Below are positions 33,019-41,599 of a DNA stretch of 44,692 bases, piece by piece. The notes beneath the pieces are model-generated. The model saw only the letters and a program-made list of their open reading frames with translations. It was not told the origin of the DNA and did not search any database. Position 1 is the stretch's first letter. Each line of letters starts with the position of its first letter. The position numbers and the translations under genes are program-made. The DNA is from Nocardia seriolae NBRC 15557 (GTDB lineage Bacteria; Actinomycetota; Actinomycetes; Mycobacteriales; Mycobacteriaceae). Location of the stretch: positions 1 through 44,692 of the forward strand of contig NZ_BJWY01000053.1 of assembly GCF_007990715.1 (NCBI RefSeq), read 5' to 3'.

Positions 33019-35532
33019 GTGAGCCGGGCAGAACCGCGCGGAATCGCCGCACCCGATCCGCGCCGCATCACCACCCGGCGCGAGTTCGGGCGGGAATTGA
33101 CGCTGGCCAGACGGCGCAGCGGGCTGACCGTCCGGCAGGTCGCCACCAGGGTCGGGCTACCGACCAGCACGCTCGGTGGCTACTTCGCGGGCTCACATCT
33201 CCCGGCGCTGCAACCGGCCGACCTGCTCGTCACCCTGCTCGCCGCGCTCGGCATCGATCGCGCCGAGGACGTGCGCCGGTGGGGTGAAGCCTACTGGCGT
33301 GTGCGCGAAGGGGCCACGGACGCAGCCGATTTCGACGATTCCAAGAATTCCGCGCGACTGCTGGTGTCCACCCGGCCCCCGGTGGACCGGCTCGCGGTCG
33401 AGCCCCGGGTGCGTGGGCGCGACACCCTGGTGCGAGCACTCGACGACCGCGTCGCCGCGGCGGCCGGGTGCGAGCAGTCGACCGCGGTGCACGTCCTGCA
33501 GGGCCTGGGCGGGTGCGGCAAGAGCATGGTCGCGCTGACCGTGGCCGAGCACGCCCAGGCCGCGGGCATCCCCGTCTTCTGGATCTCCGGGGACAGCACG
33601 GAGACGCTGGCCGCCGGAATGCACGCGCTGACGGTTCAACTCGGCGCGGCGGGCTATCTGTCCGAGGGCGGCAGCCCGCCCGACACCCTGTGGCGCTGTC
33701 TCGACGATCTGCTCGACCGCTGGTTGCTGGTGCTCGACAATGTCGACGATCCACAGCGGGTGCTGGCATTGCCGGGCGCGCGGATCGGTGACGGCACCGG
33801 CTGGCTGCGACCGGTCGAGGGCGGTCGCGGCACCGTCATCGTCACGACTCGCGATGGCGACCAGGCGATCTGGGGGGATCCGCTGCCGCCGTGGCTGCGG
33901 TTGCACCGGGTGGGCGGGCTGTCCGCGGCCGACGGCGCGCGGGTGCTGGCCGAGCTGGCCGGGGACGACGATGCCGCGGGCGGGGCGGAGCTGTCCGACC
34001 GGCTGGGCGGCCTGCCATTGGCGCTCATGCTGGTGGGCAGGTATCTGGCCGAAACGCGCCGCATTCCGAGCAGACTGGGCGCGTCCGCATTGCCGCGGAC
34101 CTACGGAGAGTATCGGGACACCCTGCGGCACAGTGGTTATCGCACCCTCGTGCCCGAGCACGGCCGCGGCGACGAGCGTCTGGTGATCGGCCGCAGCTGG
34201 CGGCTGTCGCTGGATCTGCTCGCCCGCCGCGGCGTGCCGCAGGCCGGTGCGCTGCTGGGCACGCTGGCCTGTTTCGGCACCGAGCCGATCCCGTACGGTG
34301 AGCTGCTGCTGGCCGAAACCCTGTCGGGCACAACGCTGTTCGAGGGAATCACCGCGCGCGGTATCTGGCAGGCGCTGCGCGCGCTCGACGACCTCGGTCT
34401 GATCACCCTGCACGCGCCCGCCGAATCCGGCGAGCGCTGTTCGGAGTCGCTCGAACTGCATCCGCTGGTGCGGGACATGGCCCGCCACGACGCCGCGTCG
34501 AGCGAACCGGCGGTCGCCTACCTCGAGACCGGTACCGCGCTGCTGCACGCCGCCCTGCGCAACGCGCACCCGAAATCGCCCGAGGCGTGGCACAAATGGC
34601 GTTCGCTGCTGAGTCACGCCACCGCGCCGCTGGAGCTGCTGACGGTACTGCCGACGGCGACGGCGGCGGTCCGGGCGGCGCTGGAACTGGGTGGTGACGC
34701 GGCACAGTACCTGCGCGCCAGCGGATTGCGCGACCGCGCCGAAGCCACCTTCAGCGCGGTACTGCGACTGTCCGCCGACCGGCTCGCGGACACCGATCCA
34801 CTGCGCCTGGACATCGAGCACAATTTCGCGCGCCTGCGCTACGACCAGGGCAGATACGCCGAGGCCGAGCAGCTCTACCGCACGGTGCTCGCGCGCCGCC
34901 GCGCGCGACTGGGCCATCGGCATCCCGACACCCTGGTCACCCAGCACTATCTCGCGCGCACCCTGCGCCGGTTGCGCGAGTTCGAGCAGGCCCGGACGCT
35001 GCTCGAGGAGACCTTCCGGATCCGGCTGGAGCTGCTGGGGGCGCGGCATCCCGACACGCTCACCAGCCGTCAGGGCATCGCCGACCTGCTGCGCGCGGAA
35101 GGCGAAGTGGCGCAGGCGGAGACGATCTACGCCGAGGTGCTCGCGGACCGGACCGAAGTGCTCGGACCCGATCACCCCGCTACCCTTTCGACCCGCCAGT
35201 ATCGCGCGGAGCTGCTGCACGCGCGCGGCCACCTCGTCGAGGCCGAGGCCGAGCTGCGCCTGCTCCGGGCGGCGAATCAGCGGGTGCGCGGCGCGGATCA
35301 TCCGCGCACCCTCGCCGTGGGTTCCACGCTCGCCGAGGTGCTGGTGGACCTCGGCCGGCCCGCCGACGCGGCGGAAGTGGCGGTCGTCGTCGCCGGCGCG
35401 ACCCGGCGGCTCTTCGGCGCCGCGCACCCGGCCACCCTGGCGGCGCGCCGGAGACTGGCCCGCATCGAATCGGAAATCACCGGTGTCGCAACCGATTCCG
35501 GTGATTCATCGGCTCCACCCGCACACCGATGA
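33019..35532 (+). CDS. XRE/NB-ARC/TPR regulator (NLR-like STAND protein)
   Basis: An 837-residue multidomain protein. An N-terminal XRE-type helix-turn-helix spans about 17-75 (RSGLTVRQVATRVGLPTSTL). The STAND/NB-ARC ATPase follows: P-loop GLGGCGKS near 161, Walker B WLLVLDNVDD near 235, the sensor segment VIVTTRDGD, and GLPLAL near 330. A winged-helix-like part comes next, and from about 580 to 810 there are kinesin-light-chain-type TPRs with repeated R.G..HPDTL units. Such proteins are ATP-switched signal sensors or transcription regulators. The GTG at 33019 was chosen because GGAGGGAGG lies just upstream. The next gene starts 11 bases after its stop, forming an operon with the kinase-like gene. 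Confidence 0.9.
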   Translation: MSRAEPRGIAAPDPRRITTRREFGRELTLARRRSGLTVRQVATRVGLPTSTLGGYFAGSHLPALQPADLLVTLLAALGIDRAEDVRRWGEAYWRVREGATDAADFDDSKNSARLLVSTRPPVDRLAVEPRVRGRDTLVRALDDRVAAAAGCEQSTAVHVLQGLGGCGKSMVALTVAEHAQAAGIPVFWISGDSTETLAAGMHALTVQLGAAGYLSEGGSPPDTLWRCLDDLLDRWLLVLDNVDDPQRVLALPGARIGDGTGWLRPVEGGRGTVIVTTRDGDQAIWGDPLPPWLRLHRVGGLSAADGARVLAELAGDDDAAGGAELSDRLGGLPLALMLVGRYLAETRRIPSRLGASALPRTYGEYRDTLRHSGYRTLVPEHGRGDERLVIGRSWRLSLDLLARRGVPQAGALLGTLACFGTEPIPYGELLLAETLSGTTLFEGITARGIWQALRALDDLGLITLHAPAESGERCSESLELHPLVRDMARHDAASSEPAVAYLETGTALLHAALRNAHPKSPEAWHKWRSLLSHATAPLELLTVLPTATAAVRAALELGGDAAQYLRASGLRDRAEATFSAVLRLSADRLADTDPLRLDIEHNFARLRYDQGRYAEAEQLYRTVLARRRARLGHRHPDTLVTQHYLARTLRRLREFEQARTLLEETFRIRLELLGARHPDTLTSRQGIADLLRAEGEVAQAETIYAEVLADRTEVLGPDHPATLSTRQYRAELLHARGHLVEAEAELRLLRAANQRVRGADHPRTLAVGSTLAEVLVDLGRPADAAEVAVVVAGATRRLFGAAHPATLAARRRLARIESEITGVATDSGDSSAPPAHR

Positions 35533-35543
35533 TCGGAGGTTAC

Positions 35544-37019
35544 ATGACGGAGCAGTATCGCGGAATCGACCCGGCGCTGTATCACGGCCTGGATCCCGAG
35601 GTGGCCGAGGTCCTGGCCACCTGGGCCGAGGTGCACCGGCGGCATTACACGCTCGACCGCTGGCTGGTGAACGGGCGAAGCCGCCAACCGGTGGCCGTGG
35701 TCTGCGAAACCGACAGCCACGCCGCCAGAACCATGATGCTGATACTGAAAGTGCTCTCACCGCAGAATGATTCGCTCGACGCCAATGAATTCTTCCGGCA
35801 CCGGCAGGCGGAATCGGATCGGTCGGACTTCGCCGCCGCGCATCTGAGCACCTTCGTGCACGACGCCGTGTTCGTCCCGTCCGGCCGTCGCTGGATCACC
35901 TTTCAGGAGATCGCCGCGAAGGGGCTGGAGAACACCGAGGTGCTGACCGTGCTGCTGCGCCGGATGCTGAACCTGGCCGATCCGGCGGAGCTGCCGATCG
36001 GGCGCGAAATCGACTGTACGCATGAGGTGTTCACGGCCGCGTGCCGGATCATCGTGGCGGGAGTCCTGGGGGACTGGGCCCGGTCGCCGTTCATTCCGGA
36101 GAAGGTGACCTGGGACCTCCCCACGTTCTTCGAGCGGCACCTGTTCGATCAGCTGGAACCGAACGGTCGGCTCGAGGCGTGGGCGCGCGCGAACCAGGCG
36201 GACATGATCCGGTGCGACGGCGAATCGAGCCCGCTGCCCAATCCCTTCGCCGTGGCCCAGGGCCGCCTGCTCGCCGACGTCACGATCACTCCGTTGCTCG
36301 GCCGTAGCCACGGCGACCTGCACACCGACAATGCCCTGATCCGCGTCCGCCCCCGCGTCGACGTCACCGACTACTACCTCATCGACACCGCGCTCTACGA
36401 GGCCGTCGGACCGATCACCCGCGACCCCGCGCACCTGGTGCTCTACATCATCGCCCGGTCCATGGAAGCCATTGCCCCCGTACAGCAGAGCGCGCTGATC
36501 GAGCTGCTGCTCGACCCGATCGACGGGCCCGCCTACGCGGTGCCGACCTGGCTGGGCGAGCTCATCCGGGGCATCGACGCCGAAACCCGGGCCTGGAGTG
36601 AGCGCGGCAGCCTTGGGCAACGGTGGTCCGAGCAGAATTATCTGTCGCTGGCCGCCTGCGCGATGCTGTTCCTGGGCCGGACCTCGACCCGGGAGGCAGA
36701 CAAACCGTGGTTTCTGCGGCTCGCGGCCCGCGCGGTCGCGAAGTTCGCCGAGCAGCGCCGCGTGCCACTGGACGGTTCGAGCACCGCGCAGGCCACCGCG
36801 ATCCGGTCACAGGCTGTGCCGCAACCGAATTCACCGGGGCCCAGTGTGCCGACCCCTGCCGTCGCTCCCACCGAACCGCCGGTGCCCGCGGACGCGCCGC
36901 CGGAGGGTGAGGATGGCAGGGGGTCGCGCAAGAAGAAGGGCGCGACGTACGACGTCCGTGTGAAGGGTTCCAAGGGAGTGCAGATCGGTGACCACGGCCA
37001 TCAAGTGAACAAGTGGTAA
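35544..37019 (+). CDS. APH-fold kinase-like protein with C-terminal RHIM-like motif
   Basis: A 491-residue protein preceded by a good GGAGG site. An N-terminal lobe (residues about 50-90, VAVVCETDSHAARTMMLILK) and the motif SHGDLHTDNALIRV near 255-270 give the aminoglycoside-phosphotransferase catalytic loop HxDxxxxN. DYYLIDTALYEAVG then supplies the metal-binding Asp. After a Pro-rich linker (about 410-460) and a basic patch (SRKKKGATYDVRV), the last 18 residues read KGSKGVQIGDHGHQVNKW. This tail resembles the RHIM-like amyloid motifs of bacterial signalling proteins. Similar motifs occur in the two membrane proteins encoded convergently. I infer a phosphotransferase or pseudo-kinase recruited through this tail; its substrate is unknown. 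Confidence 0.75.
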   Translation: MTEQYRGIDPALYHGLDPEVAEVLATWAEVHRRHYTLDRWLVNGRSRQPVAVVCETDSHAARTMMLILKVLSPQNDSLDANEFFRHRQAESDRSDFAAAHLSTFVHDAVFVPSGRRWITFQEIAAKGLENTEVLTVLLRRMLNLADPAELPIGREIDCTHEVFTAACRIIVAGVLGDWARSPFIPEKVTWDLPTFFERHLFDQLEPNGRLEAWARANQADMIRCDGESSPLPNPFAVAQGRLLADVTITPLLGRSHGDLHTDNALIRVRPRVDVTDYYLIDTALYEAVGPITRDPAHLVLYIIARSMEAIAPVQQSALIELLLDPIDGPAYAVPTWLGELIRGIDAETRAWSERGSLGQRWSEQNYLSLAACAMLFLGRTSTREADKPWFLRLAARAVAKFAEQRRVPLDGSSTAQATAIRSQAVPQPNSPGPSVPTPAVAPTEPPVPADAPPEGEDGRGSRKKKGATYDVRVKGSKGVQIGDHGHQVNKW

Positions 37020-37024
37020 GAAAA

Positions 37025-38431
37025 CTACTGCGGCCTGATTGCGATCGTGAACTGATATCTCGAGGGGCCTGTGGTGACGCATGGGCCGTCGAATCGTAAC
37101 TTCGTGCTGGTTCCCCACGGGATGGTCACGGTTTGTCCGTCGCAACTCCAATCGGAGGAATCGGACTTGCCGTCGATCGTCCAACCTTGACGACAGCGAA
37201 GGGTCACCGGTTGCCCGAATCGGTCCGGCAACGTGCAATCCCACGTGAAATTCGATCCATGGATGTTCTCGTCGCGGTGGAAGGCGAAGCCTGCCGGGGT
37301 TCGCTGCATTGTTCCGACGACAGAATTGGGACGGCCTGTGGTTGTTTCGTCCGATATGTTTTCCAAGACCCACATTCCGGAAAGATCCAGGGGCGAGGCG
37401 GGTGTGTTGGTGGTTCGGGGCGTGCCGGGTTCCGTCGACGTCGTGGGTGCGGGTGTCACCGGTGTGATCGGCGGCGGCGTGCTGGTGCTCGCCCAGCCCG
37501 CGTGGTCGACATCGCCGCCCCCGGTGGTTCCGACCGGCCGCTCGAACGGCTGCCCGGTCACGATGTCCACCAACACGATCAGTGTCAACGGCGATGGGCT
37601 CGGTGATACCGCCCCCACTCGCTTGGCCTCGAAGCCCTGCCACGGCGAGCCGAGGAATTTCGGCGTATGCGGCAGCGCGGTCGGCAAGGTCAGCGGCGAC
37701 CCGCTGAGACTGCGGAACCGCAGCACCCCGTGCACGTCCACGAGCACCGCCGTCCCCGCTTGCAGAATCGATTGGTGCGCGACCGCCCGGCCGTCCACCA
37801 GCCCGTAATTCGTGACCCGCAGGTCGATGCGCAGCAATACCGGGGTCAGTTCCCGCAGATACCGCACCAGATCCGGCCCCGCGAGGTGCTGCCCGCCCGA
37901 CCATGTGAAGCTGGAGTCCGACTCGAGAACTTTTGCCGCACTGTTCGATTCGCCCGGATGCGCGGTGTAGAACGCGATCATGTCGTCCCGGTCGGTCAGC
38001 GCCCGATCGCGCGGCGCGCCGTACAACCCGGGCAGATCCCCGGAATACGGTTTGGCGGCGGCCGACCCGCCGACGCTCGGCAGGTCGGCCACCACCGGGT
38101 TGGTCTCCGGCCGGTACACCGTCGGCGGCGTCGGCATGAACGGATTGCCGCCGGGCTGGTCGCCGGGTTCGAGCAGCACCTCCGGCGGGCCGAGCGATTC
38201 GGTCTTGGAAGTCAGCGCGACGGACGCCGCGAACACGCTGGAGGCCGCGAGCACCACCACGATGACGGCGGCGAACAGACCCAGGCGGGTCAGGCGCAGG
38301 GCGGCGTCCTGATCGCGGTGGAAGAGATTGAATTGGATTCCCGCGCCGACGAGGATGCCCTCGGAACGTTTGACGTCCGCGGCGTAGGTGGGTTCCGGGC
38401 CGGAGCCCCGCGGATCGGAATTCTTGCTCAC
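37025..38431 (-). CDS. Membrane protein with cytoplasmic RHIM-like motif and DUF6777-like ectodomain
   Basis: The 468-residue product starts at GTG with SKNSDPRGSG. Residues 24-37 read EGILVGAGIQFNLF, a variant of the motif in the two neighbouring proteins. One membrane helix spans about 48-70 (LGLFAAVIVVVLAASSVFAA). The outside part has LLEPGDQPGGNPFMPTPP, DLPGLYGAPRD, RELTPVLLRIDLRVTNYGLV and QAGTAVLVDVHG. This matches the actinobacterial DUF6777 pattern as I remember it. A Thr/Pro-rich linker and a Trp/Cys-containing beta domain (SGMWVLENIS to FTIAIRPQ) follow. Its N-terminus is clearly paralogous to that of the gene at 38485. It is a likely envelope sensor or adaptor. Confidence 0.68.
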   Translation of the reverse strand: MSKNSDPRGSGPEPTYAADVKRSEGILVGAGIQFNLFHRDQDAALRLTRLGLFAAVIVVVLAASSVFAASVALTSKTESLGPPEVLLEPGDQPGGNPFMPTPPTVYRPETNPVVADLPSVGGSAAAKPYSGDLPGLYGAPRDRALTDRDDMIAFYTAHPGESNSAAKVLESDSSFTWSGGQHLAGPDLVRYLRELTPVLLRIDLRVTNYGLVDGRAVAHQSILQAGTAVLVDVHGVLRFRSLSGSPLTLPTALPHTPKFLGSPWQGFEAKRVGAVSPSPSPLTLIVLVDIVTGQPFERPVGTTGGGDVDHAGWASTSTPPPITPVTPAPTTSTEPGTPRTTNTPASPLDLSGMWVLENISDETTTGRPNSVVGTMQRTPAGFAFHRDENIHGSNFTWDCTLPDRFGQPVTLRCRQGWTIDGKSDSSDWSCDGQTVTIPWGTSTKLRFDGPCVTTGPSRYQFTIAIRPQ

Positions 38432-38484
38432 CTGGGTGTCCCGGTCGGTCGATGCGGACCCGATGATGTTGCGCGAGCAGGCGA

Positions 38485-39231
38485 TCAGCGCGACGGGCCG
38501 GGGGAGCTCCCGCACAGCACGCGGGGGCGTCCCCACGCGTTGGTGGCATCCTGCAGGTGCCGGGTGTCATAGAGCGTCAACCGGATCACCCCCGAAATGT
38601 CCACATGCACATCGACGGCGGGATCGTTGGGGCCCACCGCGGTCGAGTAGAGCTCCCGGTCGTCGCCGATCACCACGAACTGTCCGGTGCCGCCGCCCGC
38701 CGAATCGGTGTTCTTGCCCACCGACGCCTCGAAAGCGGTGCACTGGCCCCCGATCGCCCACACCGCCTTGTCGTTCTGGTCGGTGGCACTGGACTGGTAG
38801 CCGCCGACGATCCCGGCGGGATACGGGGCCGCGCCGATCCGCACCGGGTCGAAGGGGGTGAAACCGTTGTTCCAGATGACGGCGCTCAATTTCGACAGGT
38901 TGTACCAGATCGGGGCGGTGGGGTTCCTGGTCGTCGTCACCGCGCTCGTCGTGGTGGACGGTACGACCTCCGAAACGGGTTGTCGCGATTCGGTTTTCCC
39001 GGCTTCCGGCGTTTCGCTCCCGCGCTTGCCCCACGTCACGAAGGTGACGACCGCGATGGCGAGCACCAGCACCGCGACGAACACGCCCGCCGTCCTGCTC
39101 ATGCCGTAGAAGTGATTGACCTGCGTGCCGTCCTCGCCGATGAGTTGACCCCGGCCGCGATTCGCACGGGCCCGATATTCCCGTTTCCCCGGTTTCCGGG
39201 AGGGGTCGCGCGGGTCGGAATTCATGCTCAC
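38485..39231 (-). CDS. Membrane protein with cytoplasmic RHIM-like motif and NPCBM-like ectodomain
   Basis: The 248-residue protein starts at GTG 39231 (an ATG two codons on, at 39225, is equally possible). The N-terminal NSDPRDPSRK is followed by GRGQLIGEDGTQVNHFYG at about 26-43. This is the clearest example here of the G-x-x-[IV]-G-x-x-G-x-Q-x-N-x-[FW] motif. A membrane helix (about 47-67) and a Thr/Ser-rich stalk follow. The outer domain has YNLSKLSAVIWNNGFTPFDP, GGQCTAFEASVGKNTDS, and VDVHVDISGVIRLTLYDT. This is the order of an NPCBM carbohydrate-binding module. It lies just upstream of the DUF6777-like gene on the same strand, so the pair is probably cotranscribed. Confidence 0.7.
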   Translation of the reverse strand: MSMNSDPRDPSRKPGKREYRARANRGRGQLIGEDGTQVNHFYGMSRTAGVFVAVLVLAIAVVTFVTWGKRGSETPEAGKTESRQPVSEVVPSTTTSAVTTTRNPTAPIWYNLSKLSAVIWNNGFTPFDPVRIGAAPYPAGIVGGYQSSATDQNDKAVWAIGGQCTAFEASVGKNTDSAGGGTGQFVVIGDDRELYSTAVGPNDPAVDVHVDISGVIRLTLYDTRHLQDATNAWGRPRVLCGSSPGPSR

Positions 39232-39445
39232 TTCGAACGCCCATTCACATTTCGGCCGTCAAGGATTCGATCAGTACGCATGGCGCGAACGGGTCCGCTA
39301 CCGCTCAGGATTATTGCCCGCTACCGGTCGTCGCGGGACCGAAACCCGATCCCGTGACCTGATTTCCGAATACGACGTTGTCCGGGGCCGTCCGAATCGC
39401 CGCGGTGCGACCGGGCCGGGTCCGCGGCGACCGCGCGGGCGGGCG

Positions 39446-40378
39446 TCAGCCGATCGTGTAGGCGGGGACGAAGGTGCACGGCGGAGTGACCGGGTGGTCG
39501 GGGTCGAGTGCGTTGGCGACCATTGCCACGGCGGTGCGGGAGTACGGCTGGGCGAAATGCTGCGAGAAGTCGAGCGGACAGACGTCGTTGATATAGCGGG
39601 TGGTGGCATTGGCGGCGCCGGCCGGGGGTGCCATGCCGCCGAGCAGGCCGACCTCGTCGGCGACATCGGTGATCAGGGTGTAGTCGATATCCGGTTGCAG
39701 CGCTTGGACCTTGCCCCAGACCCAGGGGTCGGCGAAGTTCAGGTAGAGGGGCGCGACGCGGCCGTTGTAGAGGATCGTCTGATACAGCTGTTCGGGGATG
39801 ACGTCGCGGGCCAGGGCGGTGACATCCACCGGGAAACCGGTGGGCCGGTAGGGGGAGGAGAGCAGGACCATGCGGGAGACCTTCCCGGCGCCGCCCGATT
39901 CGTTGACGTAGTAACGGTTCACGACACCGCCCTGGGAGTGGCCGACGAGTTGCACCCGCGTCGCACCGGTGGCGGCGAGGACGCGGTCCACCAGGCCGCT
40001 GACCTGTTGCGCGGAGGTCGGTATCGGATCCATGCCGTCCAATCCTGTTGGGATGCGGTGGATCTGGCGTCCGTAGTCGACGGTGAAGACGCAGAAGCCC
40101 AGGTTGTGCAGGTACGGCGCGAGGGCCGTCCAGTTGACCGCGGCGGACAGGAAGGTCGATCCGGTCAGCACCACGGGATCCGGGTGTTCGGGAGAGGGGC
40201 GGCAACCGAAGTCGTTCGCGCCCGGAACCGGACTGTCCCAGCCTGTTACGGCCACACGCGCCATCTCGCCGTTCCCGTAGGGGACCGGCAACGGGTCGGC
40301 GGTTGCGGGCGCAACCGCTCCGGTGAGTGTCAAGATGCTGTTTGCGGCGATAGTCGCGGCCCATATCGAAGACCTCAT
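39446..40378 (-). CDS. Secreted lipase/esterase (alpha/beta hydrolase)
   Basis: A 310-residue exported enzyme. The signal peptide (MRSSIWAATIAANSILTLTG, cleaved near ATA-DPLP) has a GGGAGGT ribosome site. The mature part contains the nucleophile elbow LVGHSQGGVVNRYYV, the oxyanion-side VVLTGSTFLSAAVNW, and late Asp/His-bearing segments. It matches the secreted actinobacterial triacylglycerol lipase (EstA/LipA-like) family. Four Cys residues (FGCRP, GFCVF, NDVCP, PPCTF) would form two disulfides. Confidence 0.87.
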   Translation of the reverse strand: MRSSIWAATIAANSILTLTGAVAPATADPLPVPYGNGEMARVAVTGWDSPVPGANDFGCRPSPEHPDPVVLTGSTFLSAAVNWTALAPYLHNLGFCVFTVDYGRQIHRIPTGLDGMDPIPTSAQQVSGLVDRVLAATGATRVQLVGHSQGGVVNRYYVNESGGAGKVSRMVLLSSPYRPTGFPVDVTALARDVIPEQLYQTILYNGRVAPLYLNFADPWVWGKVQALQPDIDYTLITDVADEVGLLGGMAPPAGAANATTRYINDVCPLDFSQHFAQPYSRTAVAMVANALDPDHPVTPPCTFVPAYTIG

Positions 40379-40516
40379 CGTCGTTCGACCTCCCGCATTC
40401 CATCTGTCTGAGTCGGATGGAGTCCGACGGTACAGACGGAGTCGAGGGGACGACATTGGCAAACCGCCAGAGAATTTCAGCGGCTTTGGTGTCGATGAAC
40501 AACGCGCGGCATCGGG

Positions 40517-41488
40517 TCAGGCTCGGGTCCAGCCCTGCTGAAGGAACAGCGGGATGTACTCGGACGGGACGAACAGGCGATCCTCCGGGAGCGGGATGTC
40601 GATATAGCGATGGGGTGCAAGCAGTTTGCCGTCACCGGCGGCCAGATCGATGACCCAGCGGTCGGGGCTGCTGCGCACCACCTGCCCGGCCTGCTTCGTG
40701 ACCCGGCCCAGGTAGCGCAGTTCGAAGGGCAGCAGGGTCAAGGGGTCGGCAGCCTCGCACACTCCGAGATGCGCGGCGCGTGCGGCCTTGACCGACTGTC
40801 GGGCGGCGTCCAGGCGGGGATCGGTGATCGGTTGTCCGGGAACGGGAACCGCGGCGGTCAGGGCCGGTTGTTTGCGGAAGGGGTCGATATTGGGCCAGAT
40901 GAAGTACGGGGTGGCCAGGCCCTCGGACATCAGGCGTTCGTTGTAGGTCGGCGGATGCGGCTGCCCCGGCGGGGTGTCGACATTGAGGTAGCACAGGAAG
41001 CGCCCGTAGCGGTCGATGACATCGGTGGCGAAGGCGAGGAAGAAGCGGAAGGCGTCGAGGGTCTCGCCGCGATCGGTGCGATCCTTGTCGACCATGCCCT
41101 CGAGCGCCGTCGCCGCGGCCTGCGCGTGCCGGGCGTGATTGGCCGCGCAGGCCGGGCCGAGCCGGGTTTGCAGATCGGCTTGCAGGGCCGCGGGCCGCGG
41201 CGGGTCGAAGGGCGGTGTGCCCGCGGCGAACGGGTCGGTCAGGAAGGCCGCCCACTGCGGTGAGGCGATGGCGCGGAAGGTGTCCGGCGCGTCCGGGAGG
41301 GTGAAGCTGACTTCGGGCGCGTCCATCCCGAGCAGGCGGGTGCTGATATTGCCGACCGGATCGACGGCCACCGTGTCGCCGTCGTGCACGGCCTGGGCGA
41401 CGGTATCGGGTTGCCCGCCCGGTGTGCGCGCGAGCCCCGCGTGCGCGACGGTGATTCCGCTCTTGGTCTGTTCGACTGCCTTGGACAT
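40517..41488 (-). CDS. Thermonuclease-like (SNase-fold) protein with long C-terminal extension
   Basis: The 323-residue protein has an SNase-like beginning: AQAVHDGDTVAVDPVG, then STRLLGMDAPEVS. It corresponds to the DGDT...R..GIDAPE active-site strand and loop of staphylococcal nuclease. RYGRFLCYLNVD, NERLMSEGLATPY and FRKQPAL follow, which are also SNase-type positions (Y-G-R-x-L and N-x-x-L-x-x-x-G). There are insertions between them, and an extra C-terminal part of about 90 residues ends in FLQQGWTRA. No signal peptide is visible, so it would act in the cytoplasm unless released otherwise. A CTGGAGAA ribosome site precedes the ATG. It is divergent from the XRE regulator. Confidence 0.7.
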   Translation of the reverse strand: MSKAVEQTKSGITVAHAGLARTPGGQPDTVAQAVHDGDTVAVDPVGNISTRLLGMDAPEVSFTLPDAPDTFRAIASPQWAAFLTDPFAAGTPPFDPPRPAALQADLQTRLGPACAANHARHAQAAATALEGMVDKDRTDRGETLDAFRFFLAFATDVIDRYGRFLCYLNVDTPPGQPHPPTYNERLMSEGLATPYFIWPNIDPFRKQPALTAAVPVPGQPITDPRLDAARQSVKAARAAHLGVCEAADPLTLLPFELRYLGRVTKQAGQVVRSSPDRWVIDLAAGDGKLLAPHRYIDIPLPEDRLFVPSEYIPLFLQQGWTRA

Positions 41489-41599
41489 GATGTTCTCCAG
41501 ATTTCGCGGCGGTACTTCGAACACATCATCGCATGATACCGATCGGCTATAACGATTGCTCGGATACTCGTTTCCCGGGGCCGCCGTAGCCTGGGGCGG

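Noticed and set aside
33193..35427. A 744-codon open frame antisense to the NLR-like gene
   Set aside because: Low-complexity Arg/Gln/Gly content and no start signal, while the plus strand has all NB-ARC motifs.
33019..35532. A RHIM-like motif in the NLR-like protein itself
   Set aside because: I read both termini: the N-terminus is an XRE domain and the C-terminus a Ser/Pro tail (DSGDSSAPPAHR); no motif is present, so its link to the motif proteins rests on gene position only.
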